The position numbers and the translations under genes were made by a program. Below the pieces are notes generated by a model, which was not told the origin of the DNA, ran no database searches, and was given only the letters and a program-made list of their open reading frames with translations. From Corynebacterium qintianiae (GTDB lineage: Bacteria; Actinomycetota; Actinomycetes; Mycobacteriales; Mycobacteriaceae), in contig NZ_CP064955.1 in the NCBI RefSeq assembly GCF_011038645.2, positions 186,001 to 250,000 on the forward strand: a DNA stretch of 64,000 bases, given 5' to 3'. Positions 16,936 through 28,651 of this stretch are shown here, in pieces (position 1 is the first letter of the stretch; the number at the start of each line of letters is the position of its first letter).

Positions 16936-18303
16936 TCAGGCGGAAAGCCCGAGCGCGGGCTTGATGGTCGTATCCCAAGACTTTTTCAGATCGTCCCTCC
17001 AGGAAGGCCAAGAGTGCGTTCCTGTGGGGCGCAGCTCCCAGTGCGCCGGTATGCTTGCGCGATCCAGCTTCGCCCTGAGATCGTGCGTGCAGGCGTTCAT
17101 GGCGGCCTCGATTGCACCGCCCTCGACCTGGAGTGTCGCTGCGTTCGCGGACGCCGTGCCAGAATTTACGTCCTTCGCTTCGAGGTAACCCGGCATATCG
17201 GTCTCCCCGGCTAAACCGGTGCCGGTGGAGACGTAGATGGCGGTGCCGCGCAGTCGCTCGGCGTTGACCAGCGCGTCGTTGTAGCGGTTGTACTCCGAAC
17301 CCATCGGACCCCACAGGTGCTCCGGCGTGATCGCGGAGGAACCGCGGTTGACAGTCAGCTGCGTGAACCACCACGGCAGCGCGGTCGAGGTCGCGGCGCA
17401 GCCGGAGAACGAACCGACGGCGTCGTACTGGCCCTCGTAATGCTGGGCGAGCAGGAGGGCGGAGGTGGCGGACATGGAGAACCCGACCACAGCACGCTTG
17501 TCGTTGGCTTGGGCATAGGGCTCGATTGCTTTGGGCAGTTCCTCGCCGAGGAAGGTCGACCACATCTGCTTGCCGTGGTAGTACGAGTTCTGTTCCGGTT
17601 CAGACAACCAGTTCACGTAGTACGAGAACGCGCCTTCCATCGGGATGACGACGTTGACGTTCTCATCCTGGAACACCTCGTAAACGGTGCTGCCCGCCTG
17701 GGCGATCCAGTCGGTGTTCTGCTCGGAGCCTCCCGCACCGTTGAGAAGGTAGACGGTGGGCGCATTCGGGACAGGGGACTTGCGGAAGGCGATGGGGATG
17801 TCGCGCCCCATCGACGGGGAATACACGGCCAGCGGCGTGAACCCGTAAGTGGAAGCGCTCCTAAACCAGGACTGGTCACCCCCGGTGTACGACTTGGGCG
17901 CGACGGTCAGCTCCCGCACCGTGCCGGGCACAGCGAGGGTCTTTACAGGCATGTTCGCTTCGCGCTCTCCCTCGGCGGGCTCATCAGTGGTCAACGGCAC
18001 GGACCGAAGATCCCCAGGGGTGACCATAAGATCTTCCGCCACCACCGCGCCGTTATCGACATCGGCGACATCCTCGAGCACGTCCGAAACGGTTTCTGTC
18101 GACGGCGTGTCAACGGGCTTGGAGGGGCCTGTTAAGTCCGTGGGGTCGTCCGGGGCGCTGACGTCGACAAGTGTATCGACGGCCGCGTCAACCGGCTCGG
18201 CGGAAATCCTGCTGGCAGCGGGGATGGCGACGGCCGCCGCGGTGGTAACGGCTACCGCGGCGATGGCTAAGCGGGACAGCTTCACGGACGGGCTCACTTT
18301 CAT
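16936..18303 (-). CDS. secreted corynomycolyltransferase with long linker (antigen 85 / Cmt family)
   Basis: 455 codons. N-terminal signal peptide ([19 protein letters not shown]), then about 90 residues of acidic Pro/Asp/Thr-rich linker absent from its neighbour, then the esterase domain with [12 protein letters not shown], catalytic Ser about 276 in GFSMSA and C-terminal [11 protein letters not shown]. The domain is clearly paralogous to 15365-16516. Probably acts in the periplasm or outer leaflet on trehalose mycolates. Divergent from lpd with about 106 bp between starts. Confidence 0.92.
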   Translation of the reverse strand: MKVSPSVKLSRLAIAAVAVTTAAAVAIPAASRISAEPVDAAVDTLVDVSAPDDPTDLTGPSKPVDTPSTETVSDVLEDVADVDNGAVVAEDLMVTPGDLRSVPLTTDEPAEGEREANMPVKTLAVPGTVRELTVAPKSYTGGDQSWFRSASTYGFTPLAVYSPSMGRDIPIAFRKSPVPNAPTVYLLNGAGGSEQNTDWIAQAGSTVYEVFQDENVNVVIPMEGAFSYYVNWLSEPEQNSYYHGKQMWSTFLGEELPKAIEPYAQANDKRAVVGFSMSATSALLLAQHYEGQYDAVGSFSGCAATSTALPWWFTQLTVNRGSSAITPEHLWGPMGSEYNRYNDALVNAERLRGTAIYVSTGTGLAGETDMPGYLEAKDVNSGTASANAATLQVEGGAIEAAMNACTHDLRAKLDRASIPAHWELRPTGTHSWPSWRDDLKKSWDTTIKPALGLSA

Positions 18304-18396
18304 TGGTGCGTCTCAGATTCACATGATCTTGCCAGATCTCGCGAGATTTTCACGCCGAATGAGCTCCCCGAACGGACGCTTCCCCAAAACTCCACG

Positions 18397-18409
18397 TATC
18401 CTGATGGGC
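18397..18409 (+). promoter_or_regulatory. probable -10 element of lpd
   Basis: TATCCT at 18397-18402 is followed after 7 nt by the GTG at 18410, the spacing expected for a leaderless transcript. No ribosome-binding site is seen before the GTG. Confidence 0.45.
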
Positions 18410-19822
18410 GTGAGTAACGAACATTATGACGTTGTTGTCCTCGGTGCGGGCCCCGGTGGCTACGTCGCCGCTATCCGCGCAGCCCAGCTCGGCAAGAAGG
18501 TGGCTGTTGTTGAGAAGAAGTACTGGGGCGGTGTCTGCCTGAATGTGGGCTGCATCCCGTCGAAGTCTCTGATCAAGAACGCCGAAGTAGCCCACATCTT
18601 TAAACACGAGGCCAAGACCTTCGGCATCAAGGGTGAGGTCGAGTTCGACTTCGCGGATGCCCACAAGCGCTCTCGCCAGGTTTCCGAGAAAATCGTCGGT
18701 GGCGTGCATTACCTGATGAAGAAGAACAAGATCACCGAGATCAACGGCCTCGGCACCTTCAAGGATGCCAAGACCCTGGAGATTACGGACGGTGACGACA
18801 AAGGAAAGACCGTAACGTTCGACAACTGCATCATCGCGACCGGTTCTGTCGTCCGCTCGCTGCCGGGCATTGAGCTGTCCGACAACGTTGTCTCCTACGA
18901 GGAGCAAATCCTCAACCCCGAGCCCCCGAAGAAGATGGTCATCGTCGGCGCCGGCGCCATCGGCATGGAGTTCGCTTACGTCCTGTCCAACTACGGCGTC
19001 GAGGTCACCGTCGTGGAGTACATGGATCGCGTCCTGCCGAACGAGGACAAGGACGTGTCCAAGGAGATCGCCCGCGCCTACAAGAAGTTGGGCGTCAAGC
19101 TTTTGACCGGACACGCCACTACCGCCGTGCGCGACAACGGTGACTCGGTCGAGGTTGATATCAAGAAGAACGACTCCGACAAGACGGAAACACTCACCGT
19201 CGACAGGGTCATGATCTCCGTCGGATTCGCACCTCGCGTCGAGGGCTTCGGACTGGAGAACACCGGTGTCGAGCTCACCGAGCGCGGCGCCATCGCCGTA
19301 GACGACCGTCTGCGCACCAACGTCGACGGCATCTACGCCATCGGCGATGTGACCGCCAAGCTGCAGCTCGCGCACGTCGCGGAGTCCCAAGGCATCATCG
19401 CCGCCGAGACCATCGCCGATGCCGAGACTCTCGAGATCGAGGACTACATGATGACCCCGCGCGCCACCTTCTGCAACCCGCAGGTCGCCTCCATGGGCTA
19501 CACCGAGGAGCAGGCGCGCAAGAAGTGGGAGGGCCGCGACATCAAGGTTGCCACCTTCCCCTTCTCCGCCAACGGCAAGGCGCTCGGCCTGGCCGAGTCG
19601 AGCGGTTTCGGCAAGCTCATCGTCGACGGCGAGCACGGGGAGATCCTGGGCTGCCACCTCGTCGGCGCGAACGTCGCCGAACTCCTCCCGGAGATCACTC
19701 TGGCCCAGCGCTTCGACCTCACCGCCGGTGAGATCGCGCGCAACATCCACATCCACCCGACTCTGTCCGAGGTTCTCAAGGAGATCGCTCACGGTGTCGA
19801 AGGCCACATGATTAACCTCTAA
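18410..19822 (+). CDS. lpd: dihydrolipoamide dehydrogenase
   Basis: 470 codons from GTG (an ATG two codons earlier is possible); the frame is open much further upstream, but the family start [15 protein letters not shown] fixes the region. FAD site GAGPGGY, redox pair CLNVGC in [16 protein letters not shown] site GAGAIGMEF and the C-terminal HIHPTLSE active-site His-Glu are all present. It is the E3 subunit reoxidising lipoyl groups of pyruvate and 2-oxoglutarate dehydrogenase complexes. Monocistronic with its own terminator; ramB and sdh follow as in C. glutamicum. Confidence 0.97.
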   Translation: MSNEHYDVVVLGAGPGGYVAAIRAAQLGKKVAVVEKKYWGGVCLNVGCIPSKSLIKNAEVAHIFKHEAKTFGIKGEVEFDFADAHKRSRQVSEKIVGGVHYLMKKNKITEINGLGTFKDAKTLEITDGDDKGKTVTFDNCIIATGSVVRSLPGIELSDNVVSYEEQILNPEPPKKMVIVGAGAIGMEFAYVLSNYGVEVTVVEYMDRVLPNEDKDVSKEIARAYKKLGVKLLTGHATTAVRDNGDSVEVDIKKNDSDKTETLTVDRVMISVGFAPRVEGFGLENTGVELTERGAIAVDDRLRTNVDGIYAIGDVTAKLQLAHVAESQGIIAAETIADAETLEIEDYMMTPRATFCNPQVASMGYTEEQARKKWEGRDIKVATFPFSANGKALGLAESSGFGKLIVDGEHGEILGCHLVGANVAELLPEITLAQRFDLTAGEIARNIHIHPTLSEVLKEIAHGVEGHMINL

Positions 19823-19835
19823 GAGCTAGACGCGT

Positions 19836-19887
19836 ATCGACGCCCGGTTTACCGCGAACGGTAACTATCGGGCGTCGATTAGTTTTT
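19836..19887 (+). terminator. rho-independent terminator of lpd
   Basis: Perfect 11-bp outer stem ATCGACGCCCG / CGGGCGTCGAT, inner ACCG / CGGT stem with loop CGAA, followed by TTTTT at 19883-19887. It may also serve the convergent gene ending at 19899. Confidence 0.9.
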
Positions 19888-19898
19888 GAAGTGTGCTT

Positions 19899-20357
19899 CT
19901 ACGCGCCGGAGACCGCCGCGGCGAGCGCGTCGAGGCTTGTCTCGAGGAAGTCGTCGTCGAAGCTCTCGGACATGGAGCGAACCTTGTCGCTGGCGATCTC
20001 GGAACGGTCGTAGGTGAGCTTCACGCGGGTGGCGTCCGGGCCCTCCGGCTCGAGCTCGTAGAGCCACTTTGCGCCGACCTCGACACCGGCAGTTGTGTTC
20101 TCCAAATTCTTCCAGCCGACGACCTTGTTCTCCTGGAGGGCGAAGACCTCGTTGCGGGTCTGGTAGTCGCCGTCCTCCTTGGTCATGTTCATGGTGAAGG
20201 TGTCGCCCACAGCCTGGAAGCGCTCGGCCTGGTCGGCTGAGACGACCATGCCGGAGTGGTCCGTCTCGGCGTGGCGCTGCGGGTTGGTCAGCAGGTCGTA
20301 GACGTTGTCGACGCTGGCATCAATGGTTCGGGTTGCGGAATTCGTCGTAGTAGCCAT
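19899..20357 (-). CDS. SRPBCC / polyketide-cyclase-like protein
   Basis: 152 codons. The START/SRPBCC fold is suggested by the opening ATRTIDASVDNVYDLLTNPQRHAE, central strands GDTFTMNM and VVGWKNLEN, and a long C-terminal helix FDDDFLETSLDALAAAV. Such proteins bind hydrophobic ligands; there is no evidence for a particular ligand. Lies on the minus strand 20 bp after ramB and may be cotranscribed with it. Cytoplasmic. Confidence 0.75.
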   Translation of the reverse strand: MATTTNSATRTIDASVDNVYDLLTNPQRHAETDHSGMVVSADQAERFQAVGDTFTMNMTKEDGDYQTRNEVFALQENKVVGWKNLENTTAGVEVGAKWLYELEPEGPDATRVKLTYDRSEIASDKVRSMSESFDDDFLETSLDALAAAVSGA

Positions 20358-20377
20358 GGGTTCCAGTGTAAGGATTT

Positions 20378-21781
20378 TCAGTACGGGGCGATGGACGTCG
20401 TGTGGGGATCAACCTCGATACCGTGCTGGATGGAGGGGAACGCGCGTTGCGCGCACCGCTCCCGCGGGCAGACCCGGCATCCCGCGCCGATGGGCGTGGC
20501 CTGCGAAACGTCGTCGAGGGCGAGCCCCTCGGCGTAAATGGTTCGGTCGGCGTGGCGCGTTTCGCAACCCAGACCGATGGCGAAGAGCTTCTCGGTTTCG
20601 CGGAAATGGAAGCGGTGGTGCCGGACGGTGCGCGCGACCCAGAGGTAGGTACGCCCGTCAGGCATCATCGCGTGTTGCCGCACGGTCTCTCCCGGCCTGG
20701 TGAAGGACTCGTAAATCCCCCACAGCGGGCACGTACCTCCCGAAGTGGAGAAGTGGTACCCGGTGGCCGACTGCCGTTTGGAGATGTTCCCCGCGCGGTC
20801 CACGCGCACAAACGTGAAGGGCACCCCACGCATATTTGCTCTCTGCAGGGTAGAGAGCCGACTGGCAACGGTCTCGTACCCGACGCCGAAGACGTGGCTT
20901 AGGTAATCCACGTCGTAGCCGTTGCGCTCGGACTCGGAATGCATCAGTGAGTAGGGGAGGAGTGTGGCGGCCGCGAAGTACGCGGCGATGCCCCGTTTGG
21001 CCAGGTTCACCGACGTCTCGGAGGTGAAGGGTTCGTCGGCCACGTGGGCGTCGATTAGCGGCCCGGCCTCAAGAAAGCTCAGCGCGGAGGCGAGGCGGAA
21101 GGCGCGCTGGCCCGAGGAGAGGATGGGCGAGAGCGAGAGCAGCCCGGCGCCCAGGTCAAGCTGGTGCAGTACGCCCATCTCGGACGGGCTCGTCCGCACC
21201 TCCACACCGTGCTCGTTAGTGATGTGGCTGGCCAGCGCCCGTTCGGTGGCGTGTATACCGAATCGTTCCACACCGAGTCGGCCGGCGAGAGCTTCCGCGG
21301 TGTGGTCGATGTCGTCGAGGTAGTTCTGGCGGGAATAGAAAAAGTCCCGGACCTCGTCGTGGGGCATCGTGAGCGTCTCGGGGCTGGACACGCGCGAATC
21401 TAACGCGAGGGTGAGCTTGTCGCGCGCATTGGAGTAGCGGCGGTGCATCTCCACCACGGAGCGGGCGATGGAGGGGTGGCGGTAGACGAGATCGGAGAGC
21501 TCCTGCAGCTCGACGCTGGGGGTGCCCAGCTCCTGGTCCGCAACGACATCCTTGAGCTCGGCGAGGAGCCGGGAGTCGTCATCGCGCGAGAAAAACGTGG
21601 CGTCGACGCCGAACGCCTCCGTGATGCGCTTGAGCACTGGCACGGTCAGGGGGCGCACGTCGTGTTCAATCTGGTTGACGTAGCTGGCGGAAAGCTCGAG
21701 GGTCGCCGCGAGCGAAGCTTGGCTCAAGTTGCGCTCCCGCCGCAGCTGACGCAACCGCGAACCAACGTAAGTCTTTGGCAT
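20378..21781 (-). CDS. ramB: RamB-type transcriptional regulator of acetate/central carbon metabolism
   Basis: 467 codons. N-terminal XRE helix-turn-helix ([27 protein letters not shown]), a central IrrE/ImmA-like region that lacks the HExxH metalloprotease motif, and the C-terminal short-chain-fatty-acyl-regulator domain with Cys-containing [10 protein letters not shown]. This architecture and the position between lpd and sdhC match C. glutamicum RamB, a repressor/activator of aceA, aceB, pta-ack and sdh. It is divergent from sdhC across 354 bp, so direct control of sdh is plausible. Confidence 0.93.
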   Translation of the reverse strand: MPKTYVGSRLRQLRRERNLSQASLAATLELSASYVNQIEHDVRPLTVPVLKRITEAFGVDATFFSRDDDSRLLAELKDVVADQELGTPSVELQELSDLVYRHPSIARSVVEMHRRYSNARDKLTLALDSRVSSPETLTMPHDEVRDFFYSRQNYLDDIDHTAEALAGRLGVERFGIHATERALASHITNEHGVEVRTSPSEMGVLHQLDLGAGLLSLSPILSSGQRAFRLASALSFLEAGPLIDAHVADEPFTSETSVNLAKRGIAAYFAAATLLPYSLMHSESERNGYDVDYLSHVFGVGYETVASRLSTLQRANMRGVPFTFVRVDRAGNISKRQSATGYHFSTSGGTCPLWGIYESFTRPGETVRQHAMMPDGRTYLWVARTVRHHRFHFRETEKLFAIGLGCETRHADRTIYAEGLALDDVSQATPIGAGCRVCPRERCAQRAFPSIQHGIEVDPHTTSIAPY

Positions 21782-22135
21782 GCCGAGTATCTAACCACTT
21801 TGTTAAGCACGATGTGAAGGTTTGTGAAACCGGTTTGACCAACAAAAGTTTGACGCCCTTCGGGGTGTTGCAGGTGAAGCCGGGCGCACCGGGGCAAGCC
21901 CAGGTGTCAAATGTCACACGGAGGCCGATACGTATGGGGTTGGCGTTGCAAATGGGCTGGAGGTGAGGGGGATAAACGCTGCACGTGGGGGTGCGAAGCG
22001 CCGGGAGCCACCCCCACGGCGGCGGGGTTTCCGCCGGTCGCCCGAACGCGACTCACCGCGGCAGTCTCCCGGGTGGCCGTTGAGTGGGTAAAGGTCGGGA
22101 GCATTTCGTAGAGTAATACCGACACTGGAGGTGCC
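21782..22135. promoter_or_regulatory. divergent ramB-sdhC control region
   Basis: 354 bp without a supported gene. CCACTTTGTTAAGC (21795-21808) resembles the RamB consensus core ACTTTGC(A)AA imperfectly and would suit autoregulation. GTGTCAAATGTCACAC (21905-21920) is an imperfect palindrome only loosely like GlxR sites. GAGTAATACC near 22111-22120 may be the sdhC -10 region, and GGAGGT (22127-22132) is its ribosome site. All binding-site suggestions are by eye. Confidence 0.4.
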
Positions 22136-22909
22136 ATGACTGTACAAAACGCAGACCGTGACGCAATTCGCCACGGAAAAATTACCGAAGCGCCGCTGCG
22201 CGAGCGGCCGTCCGTCCCGACGTGGGCTCTGAAGTTGATCATGGCCGTTACCGGCCTGCTTTTCGGCCTGTACGTTCTCGGCCACATGGTCGGAAACCTC
22301 AAGATCTTCATGCCGCTGCACAGCAACGGCGTGGCTCCGATCGACGAGTACGGCCACTTCCTACGCGCGATGGGTGAGCCGATCTTCCCCTACGGCACGA
22401 TCCTGTGGGTCATCCGCCTTGTGCTGCTTGCCAGCCTCGTGCTGCACATCTGGGGCGCCTTCGCCCTTCGCTCCCGCTCGGCAAAGTCCCGAGGCAAGTT
22501 CAAGCGCACCAACTTGATGGGCGGCTGGCAGTCCACCGCAACGCGCTCGATGCTGATCACCGGCATCATCCTGCTGCTCTTCGTTATTTTCCACATCCTC
22601 GACCTCACCCTCGGCCAGGTCGTCGCCTCCGACGAGTTCATCCACGGCGCCGTACGCAACAACCTGCTCGCCACCTTCGCGCCGGGCCGCTGGTGGGTCG
22701 TGGCAATTTACGTGATTGCCAACCTCGCCTTGCTACTCCACCTCACCCACGGCGTGTACCTCGCGGTCTCCGACCTCGGATGGCTGGGCAAGCGCGGCCA
22801 CGCCGTCATGGTTGTGCTCGCCTACATCCTCCCGGCGATCGTGGTGATCGGCAACATCGTCATGCCGCTGGCAATCTCATTCGGCTGGATTCCCGGCTTC
22901 TCAAGGTAA
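22136..22909 (+). CDS. sdhC: succinate dehydrogenase cytochrome b subunit
   Basis: 257 codons, ATG with GGAGGT 3 nt upstream. Five hydrophobic helices with conserved His residues (LYVLGHMVGNLKIF, VLHIWGAFAL, VIFHILDLTLGQ, LLHLTHGVY) that would ligate two haems b, as in the type B, five-helix enzymes of Gram-positive bacteria. Membrane anchor passing electrons from SdhB to menaquinone. First gene of sdhCAB. Confidence 0.95.
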   Translation: MTVQNADRDAIRHGKITEAPLRERPSVPTWALKLIMAVTGLLFGLYVLGHMVGNLKIFMPLHSNGVAPIDEYGHFLRAMGEPIFPYGTILWVIRLVLLASLVLHIWGAFALRSRSAKSRGKFKRTNLMGGWQSTATRSMLITGIILLLFVIFHILDLTLGQVVASDEFIHGAVRNNLLATFAPGRWWVVAIYVIANLALLLHLTHGVYLAVSDLGWLGKRGHAVMVVLAYILPAIVVIGNIVMPLAISFGWIPGFSR

Positions 22910-22930
22910 CGGCTGACTAGGAGAATTATT

Positions 22931-25023
<2,093 letters not shown>

Positions 25024-25024
<1 letters not shown>

Positions 25025-25773
25025 TGAAACTGACACTTGAGATCTGGCGTCAGGCCGGACCCGATACCGACGGCAGCTACGAGACCGTCCAGGTGGACGA
25101 TGCGGTGGAGCAGATGTCCATCCTCGAGCTCCTCGACCACGTGAACAACAACTACGTCGAGGCCGGCAAAGAGCCGTTCACCTTCTCTTCCGACTGCCGC
25201 GAAGGTATCTGCGGCACCTGTGGCGTCTCGGTCAACGGCCGTCCGCACGGCGCCGGCCAGAACACCACCGCCTGCCTGCAGCGCCTGTTCAACTACAAGG
25301 ACGGCGACACCCTGCGCATCGAGCCGTTCCGCTCCGGTGCGTTCCCGGTGATCAAGGACCTCGCGGTCGACCGTTCCGCGCTTGACCGAGTGATGCAGCA
25401 GGGTGGGTATGTCTCCGTTCAGGCCGGTACCGCCCCGGACGCCGACACCCTGCACGTCAACCATGAGATCGCCGAACTTGCGCTCGATTACGCGGCCTGC
25501 ATCGGCTGCGGCGCGTGTGTTGCGGCTTGCCCCAACGGTGCGGCCCACCTGTTCACCGGCGCTAAGCTGAAACACCTCAAGCTGCTTCCGCTGGGCAAGC
25601 AGGAGCGCGGCAAGCGCGCCCGCCAGATGGTTGATGAGATGGAAACCAACTTCGGCCACTGCTCTCTCTACGGCGAGTGCGCCGACGTCTGCCCTGCAGG
25701 CATTCCGCTGGACGCAGTCGGCGCCATCAACGCAGAGCGCGCCCGCGCCGCATTCCGCGGCAAGGACGACTGA
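25024..25773 (+). CDS. sdhB: succinate dehydrogenase iron-sulfur subunit
   Basis: 249 codons; ATG shares its A with the sdhA stop. The three clusters are visible: 2Fe-2S in CREGICGTCG plus a downstream Cys, 4Fe-4S in CIGCGACVAACP, and 3Fe-4S in CSLYGECADVCPAG. It carries electrons from FAD to the membrane haems. Last catalytic subunit of the operon. Confidence 0.96.
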
Positions 25774-25775
25774 GA

Positions 25776-25793
25776 GTGCCCTATACTGGGCAC
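25776..25793. promoter_or_regulatory. perfect hairpin with a -10-like hexamer in its loop, after sdhB
   Basis: GTGCCC-TATACT-GGGCAC starts 3 bp after the sdhB stop. TATACT is close to the corynebacterial -10 consensus, so this may be a promoter for the small gene at 25825, an operator, or an attenuating hairpin. No T run follows. Confidence 0.45.
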
Positions 25794-25824
25794 CAAGTAC
25801 GACAGTTACAGACAAGGAATCACC

Positions 25825-26196
25825 ATGGCTAACACCCACGAGTCGGTTGCAGATATTCGCAGCGAGAGCTTCCCGGATTACCAGCAGCGCATCGAGGACG
25901 CGTACATCGAGGGATACGACCCGGTTTCCCTGGGTGCTCCGCACTCCTCGCTGAACACCCATTCCATGTGGATCGCCATGGGCCTCATCCTTGCTGCGCT
26001 CTTCGGCGTCGGCCTCGCAGTGTGGGGCGGTGCCGCGATGATCTGGGGCATGGGCTCCGAGGCCAACGCCGGCGGTCGCCTGCTCGTCCTGGGCCTGATC
26101 GAGGTGGCCGTCACCCTGATCGCGGCAATCATCCTGATGAACGTCGGCCGCCGCGGATACAAGGACTACCGCACGCGCACCGGTCGCATCAACTAG
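25825..26196 (+). CDS. small membrane protein of the sdh locus
   Basis: 123 codons, ATG with AAGGA 7 nt upstream. Polar N-terminus (about 55 residues) followed by two hydrophobic helices (MGLILAALFGVGLAVWGGAAMIWGMG and LIEVAVTLIAAIILMNVG), then a basic tail. A conserved small protein is found behind sdhB in corynebacteria; its function is not known. A role in SDH assembly or stability is only suggested by position. Its own terminator follows. Confidence 0.75.
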   Translation: MANTHESVADIRSESFPDYQQRIEDAYIEGYDPVSLGAPHSSLNTHSMWIAMGLILAALFGVGLAVWGGAAMIWGMGSEANAGGRLLVLGLIEVAVTLIAAIILMNVGRRGYKDYRTRTGRIN

Positions 26197-26211
26197 CCAC
26201 GGTTTCCGACC

Positions 26212-26245
26212 AGAACTCCCTGCCACCCATGGCGGGGAGTTCTTT
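26212..26245 (+). terminator. rho-independent terminator of the sdh operon
   Basis: AGAACTCCCTGCCA / TGGCGGGGAGTTCT, about 14 bp with one mismatched T-G position and loop CCCA, ending in TT. It closes the sdhCAB plus small-gene unit before the DUF445 gene. Confidence 0.85.
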
Positions 26246-26274
26246 CGCGTCCCGTCACCTGCTTTAATCGAGTC

Positions 26275-27576
26275 ATGGCTAAACACGCGCATTCCGGGCC
26301 GAGCTCCGTCCCGCTCCCCGCACCCGGCAACGAGTCGGAGCGGCGCCGAGTTCTGCGCAACCACAAGATTTTCGTCACCAGCCTTCTCGGAGTGATGGCG
26401 GTGATCTTCCTGTCGTGCTCGTGGTGGCAGTCGCAGGGAGCCTCGCCAGGCTGGGTGGGTTACGTCCGTGCGGCAGCGGAGGCAGGAATGGTGGGCGGAC
26501 TGGCAGACTGGTTCGCTGTCACCGCCCTGTTCCGCCGCCCATTGGGGCTGCCCATTCCCCACACCGCCATTATCCCCCGCAAGAAGGACCAGGTGGCGGG
26601 TGCGCTGAGCGACTTTGTCAGCGAAAATTTCCTTAACGCGCAGACGATCACGGGAAAGGTCGCGGAAGCAAAGATTCCAGAGCGCGTGGGCGCGTGGCTG
26701 GCCCGGCCGGAGAACGCGGAGCGTGTCTCTGAACACGTCGGCCGCTTCACTGTCCGCATCGTGGAGTCCGTCGACCCGGTCGAGGCGGAGCGCGTCATCA
26801 ACACCCAGGTGATCAACCGGTTTGCCGAGCCAGTCTGGGGTCCGCCGCTAGGACGTGCGCTCGAGGGGCTGATCCAGGACGGTAAAGTGGAGCCGATTGT
26901 CGACGACGTCATCGCGTGGGGGCGGCGCAAGGTCGAGGGCATGGAGGACACCGTGGTCACCATGATCGACGAGAGAATGCCCAAATGGGCGCCGAAGTTT
27001 GCCAAGGATCTCGTGGGTGAGCGTGTCTATCGCGAGCTGGCTGAGTTCATGCGTGAGATGGACGCGGACCCGCACCATGACGCCCGCAGGGCGATCCGCC
27101 GCCACATCAACCAGTTCGCCCAGGACCTGCAATTCGACGGTGACATGATTTCTCGGGTCGAAGCCATCAAGGCGGACGTCATGGGCTCCAATGCGGTGAC
27201 ATCCGCGGCGGGTGGTCTGTGGGGCCAGGTGTCGAGCACGCTTGTCGACGCCGCCTCCGACCCCGCCTCCCCACTTAGACGCAAGGTGGAGTCGTTGTGC
27301 GTGGAGTGGGGCGGCAAGCTGGAGAGCGACCAGGTGGTGCAGGAGGACGCGCAGCGCCGCCTGGCCGCCGTTACCCGGTACCTGGCGGAGAACGGCGCCG
27401 GCGAGATCGTCGGCATTATTTCGGAAACAATCCAGCGGTGGGACGGACAGGAGGCAAGTGAGAAGATCGAGCTCATGGTAGGCAAAGACCTCCAGTTCAT
27501 CCGCCTGAACGGAACTTTGGTCGGTGCACTCGCAGGTTTAGCCATTTACACTGTCACTCAAATACTTTTTCATTAG
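26275..27576 (+). CDS. DUF445 family membrane protein
   Basis: 433 codons. N-terminal transmembrane helix (LLGVMAVIFLSCSWW), the family core RAAAEAGMVGGLADWFAVTALFRRPLGLPIPHTAIIPRKKDQV, long amphipathic helices, and a C-terminal transmembrane helix GTLVGALAGLAIYTVTQILF. This matches DUF445 proteins; function unknown. Starts 30 bp after the sdh terminator, so likely separately transcribed. Confidence 0.9.
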   Translation: MAKHAHSGPSSVPLPAPGNESERRRVLRNHKIFVTSLLGVMAVIFLSCSWWQSQGASPGWVGYVRAAAEAGMVGGLADWFAVTALFRRPLGLPIPHTAIIPRKKDQVAGALSDFVSENFLNAQTITGKVAEAKIPERVGAWLARPENAERVSEHVGRFTVRIVESVDPVEAERVINTQVINRFAEPVWGPPLGRALEGLIQDGKVEPIVDDVIAWGRRKVEGMEDTVVTMIDERMPKWAPKFAKDLVGERVYRELAEFMREMDADPHHDARRAIRRHINQFAQDLQFDGDMISRVEAIKADVMGSNAVTSAAGGLWGQVSSTLVDAASDPASPLRRKVESLCVEWGGKLESDQVVQEDAQRRLAAVTRYLAENGAGEIVGIISETIQRWDGQEASEKIELMVGKDLQFIRLNGTLVGALAGLAIYTVTQILFH

Positions 27577-27601
27577 CGATAAGTGACGAAGGTGGCTCAG
27601 C

Positions 27602-28297
27602 ATGACTTCCAAGTACGACTCTCAGCGCGACAACGAAAATGCCGGCACTGCGGACGAGAACCGCACCAATGCGGGCGGATCCATAATGGACAGCCTGCGT
27701 GGCGCAGGTGAAGCCTGGCTCGCAGCGGGCTCCGCTCTCGGCAACGCGGTGGGAGCGTTTGCCGCGAACTTCCGCGAGGAGCGTGCGGCTGACCGTCCGG
27801 CCGGCGCTCACTCGCTCGCGGGCGAGGGGGCAGACGCGCAGGACACGCTGGGCCAGCAGCTGCGTGCGGCCGTCGATAATGCCCGCGGCGCTTTCAACTC
27901 CGCGGACAACGACCGTGATTTCCGTGCCGCCGCATCGTCCTTCGCCACTGATGCCGAGGGCATTTTCCGCGACATCGCGGGTTCGGTGTCCCGCGCAGGC
28001 GGTGCGACCGCCGGGTCGGGCGAGGCCGAGGAGGTCAAAGCCGCATTCGGCAATGCCGTGAACGAGGTCCGCGAGACCTTCAGCCAAGCAGTCTCGGGCG
28101 TGCGCAACCGCGCGGAGGAATCCGACATCGACGCGGAGGGCACAGTCACCGATCTGCGCGACCGTCTGGACAGCCTGATTGCGAAGCTTTCCGAGCAGGT
28201 CAACGGCCGCAATGAGGAGTCTGCAGACTCGGCCGATATCATTGACGGTGAAGTTGTCCGGGACACCGATCAGAACTCCGGCAACAGCACCGTCTAA
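27602..28297 (+). CDS. corynebacterial conserved helical protein, function unknown
   Basis: 231 codons, ATG at 27602 after a GAAGG 9 nt upstream. Ala/Asp/Arg-rich with long predicted amphipathic helices (AAFGNAVNEVRETFSQAVSGV, LRDRLDSLIAKLSEQV), no transmembrane segment and an acidic C-terminus. Similar anonymous proteins (the CGLAU_01105-type group) occur at this locus in corynebacteria. No motif suggests a reaction. Confidence 0.7.
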   Translation: MTSKYDSQRDNENAGTADENRTNAGGSIMDSLRGAGEAWLAAGSALGNAVGAFAANFREERAADRPAGAHSLAGEGADAQDTLGQQLRAAVDNARGAFNSADNDRDFRAAASSFATDAEGIFRDIAGSVSRAGGATAGSGEAEEVKAAFGNAVNEVRETFSQAVSGVRNRAEESDIDAEGTVTDLRDRLDSLIAKLSEQVNGRNEESADSADIIDGEVVRDTDQNSGNSTV

Positions 28298-28329
28298 AAA
28301 TACCCGGCGAGCAGAGGAGATACGTCCGC

Positions 28330-28647
28330 GTGATGGACCTCGATACCTTGGGGCTGGTGGGCTACATCCTGAACGTGCCGTCCATCGCCCGGAACATCCT
28401 ATTCTTGGCCATCGGCATCGCTGGCATTGTGGGAGCGTTCTTCGCGGCCATGACCCGCGACGACGCCTACGACGCGGCGGGCCGCCAGAACAAGTGGGCG
28501 TGGGTGGCCATAGTCGGAGTGTCCGGCATCGTCTGCTTGCTCCGATTCCCTCTCGTCGCGTGGTTCGGCGCGGTTGCGATCGGTATCTACTACTTTGATG
28601 TCCGGCCGCAACTGAACAACATCATCCGCGGCAACTACGGCTGGTGA
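28330..28647 (+). CDS. DUF2516 family membrane protein
   Basis: 105 codons (GTG-ATG start with GGAG upstream). Three hydrophobic segments (NILFLAIGIAGIVGAFFAAM, WAWVAIVGVSGIVCLL, AWFGAVAIGIYYF) followed by DVRPQLNNIIRGNYGW, the typical actinobacterial DUF2516 ending. Function unknown. Its stop is 4 bp before the DeoC-like gene, so they probably form one unit. Confidence 0.85.
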   Translation: MMDLDTLGLVGYILNVPSIARNILFLAIGIAGIVGAFFAAMTRDDAYDAAGRQNKWAWVAIVGVSGIVCLLRFPLVAWFGAVAIGIYYFDVRPQLNNIIRGNYGW

Positions 28648-28651
28648 TGTC

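Noticed and set aside
18350..19807. 485-codon minus-strand open frame
   Set aside because: Exact antisense of lpd; no recognisable domain.
21905..21920. Possible GlxR operator GTGTCAAATGTCACAC upstream of sdhC
   Set aside because: Only the outer GTGT/ACAC arms match; the TGTGA-N6-TCACA pattern is not met, so it was not listed as a site.
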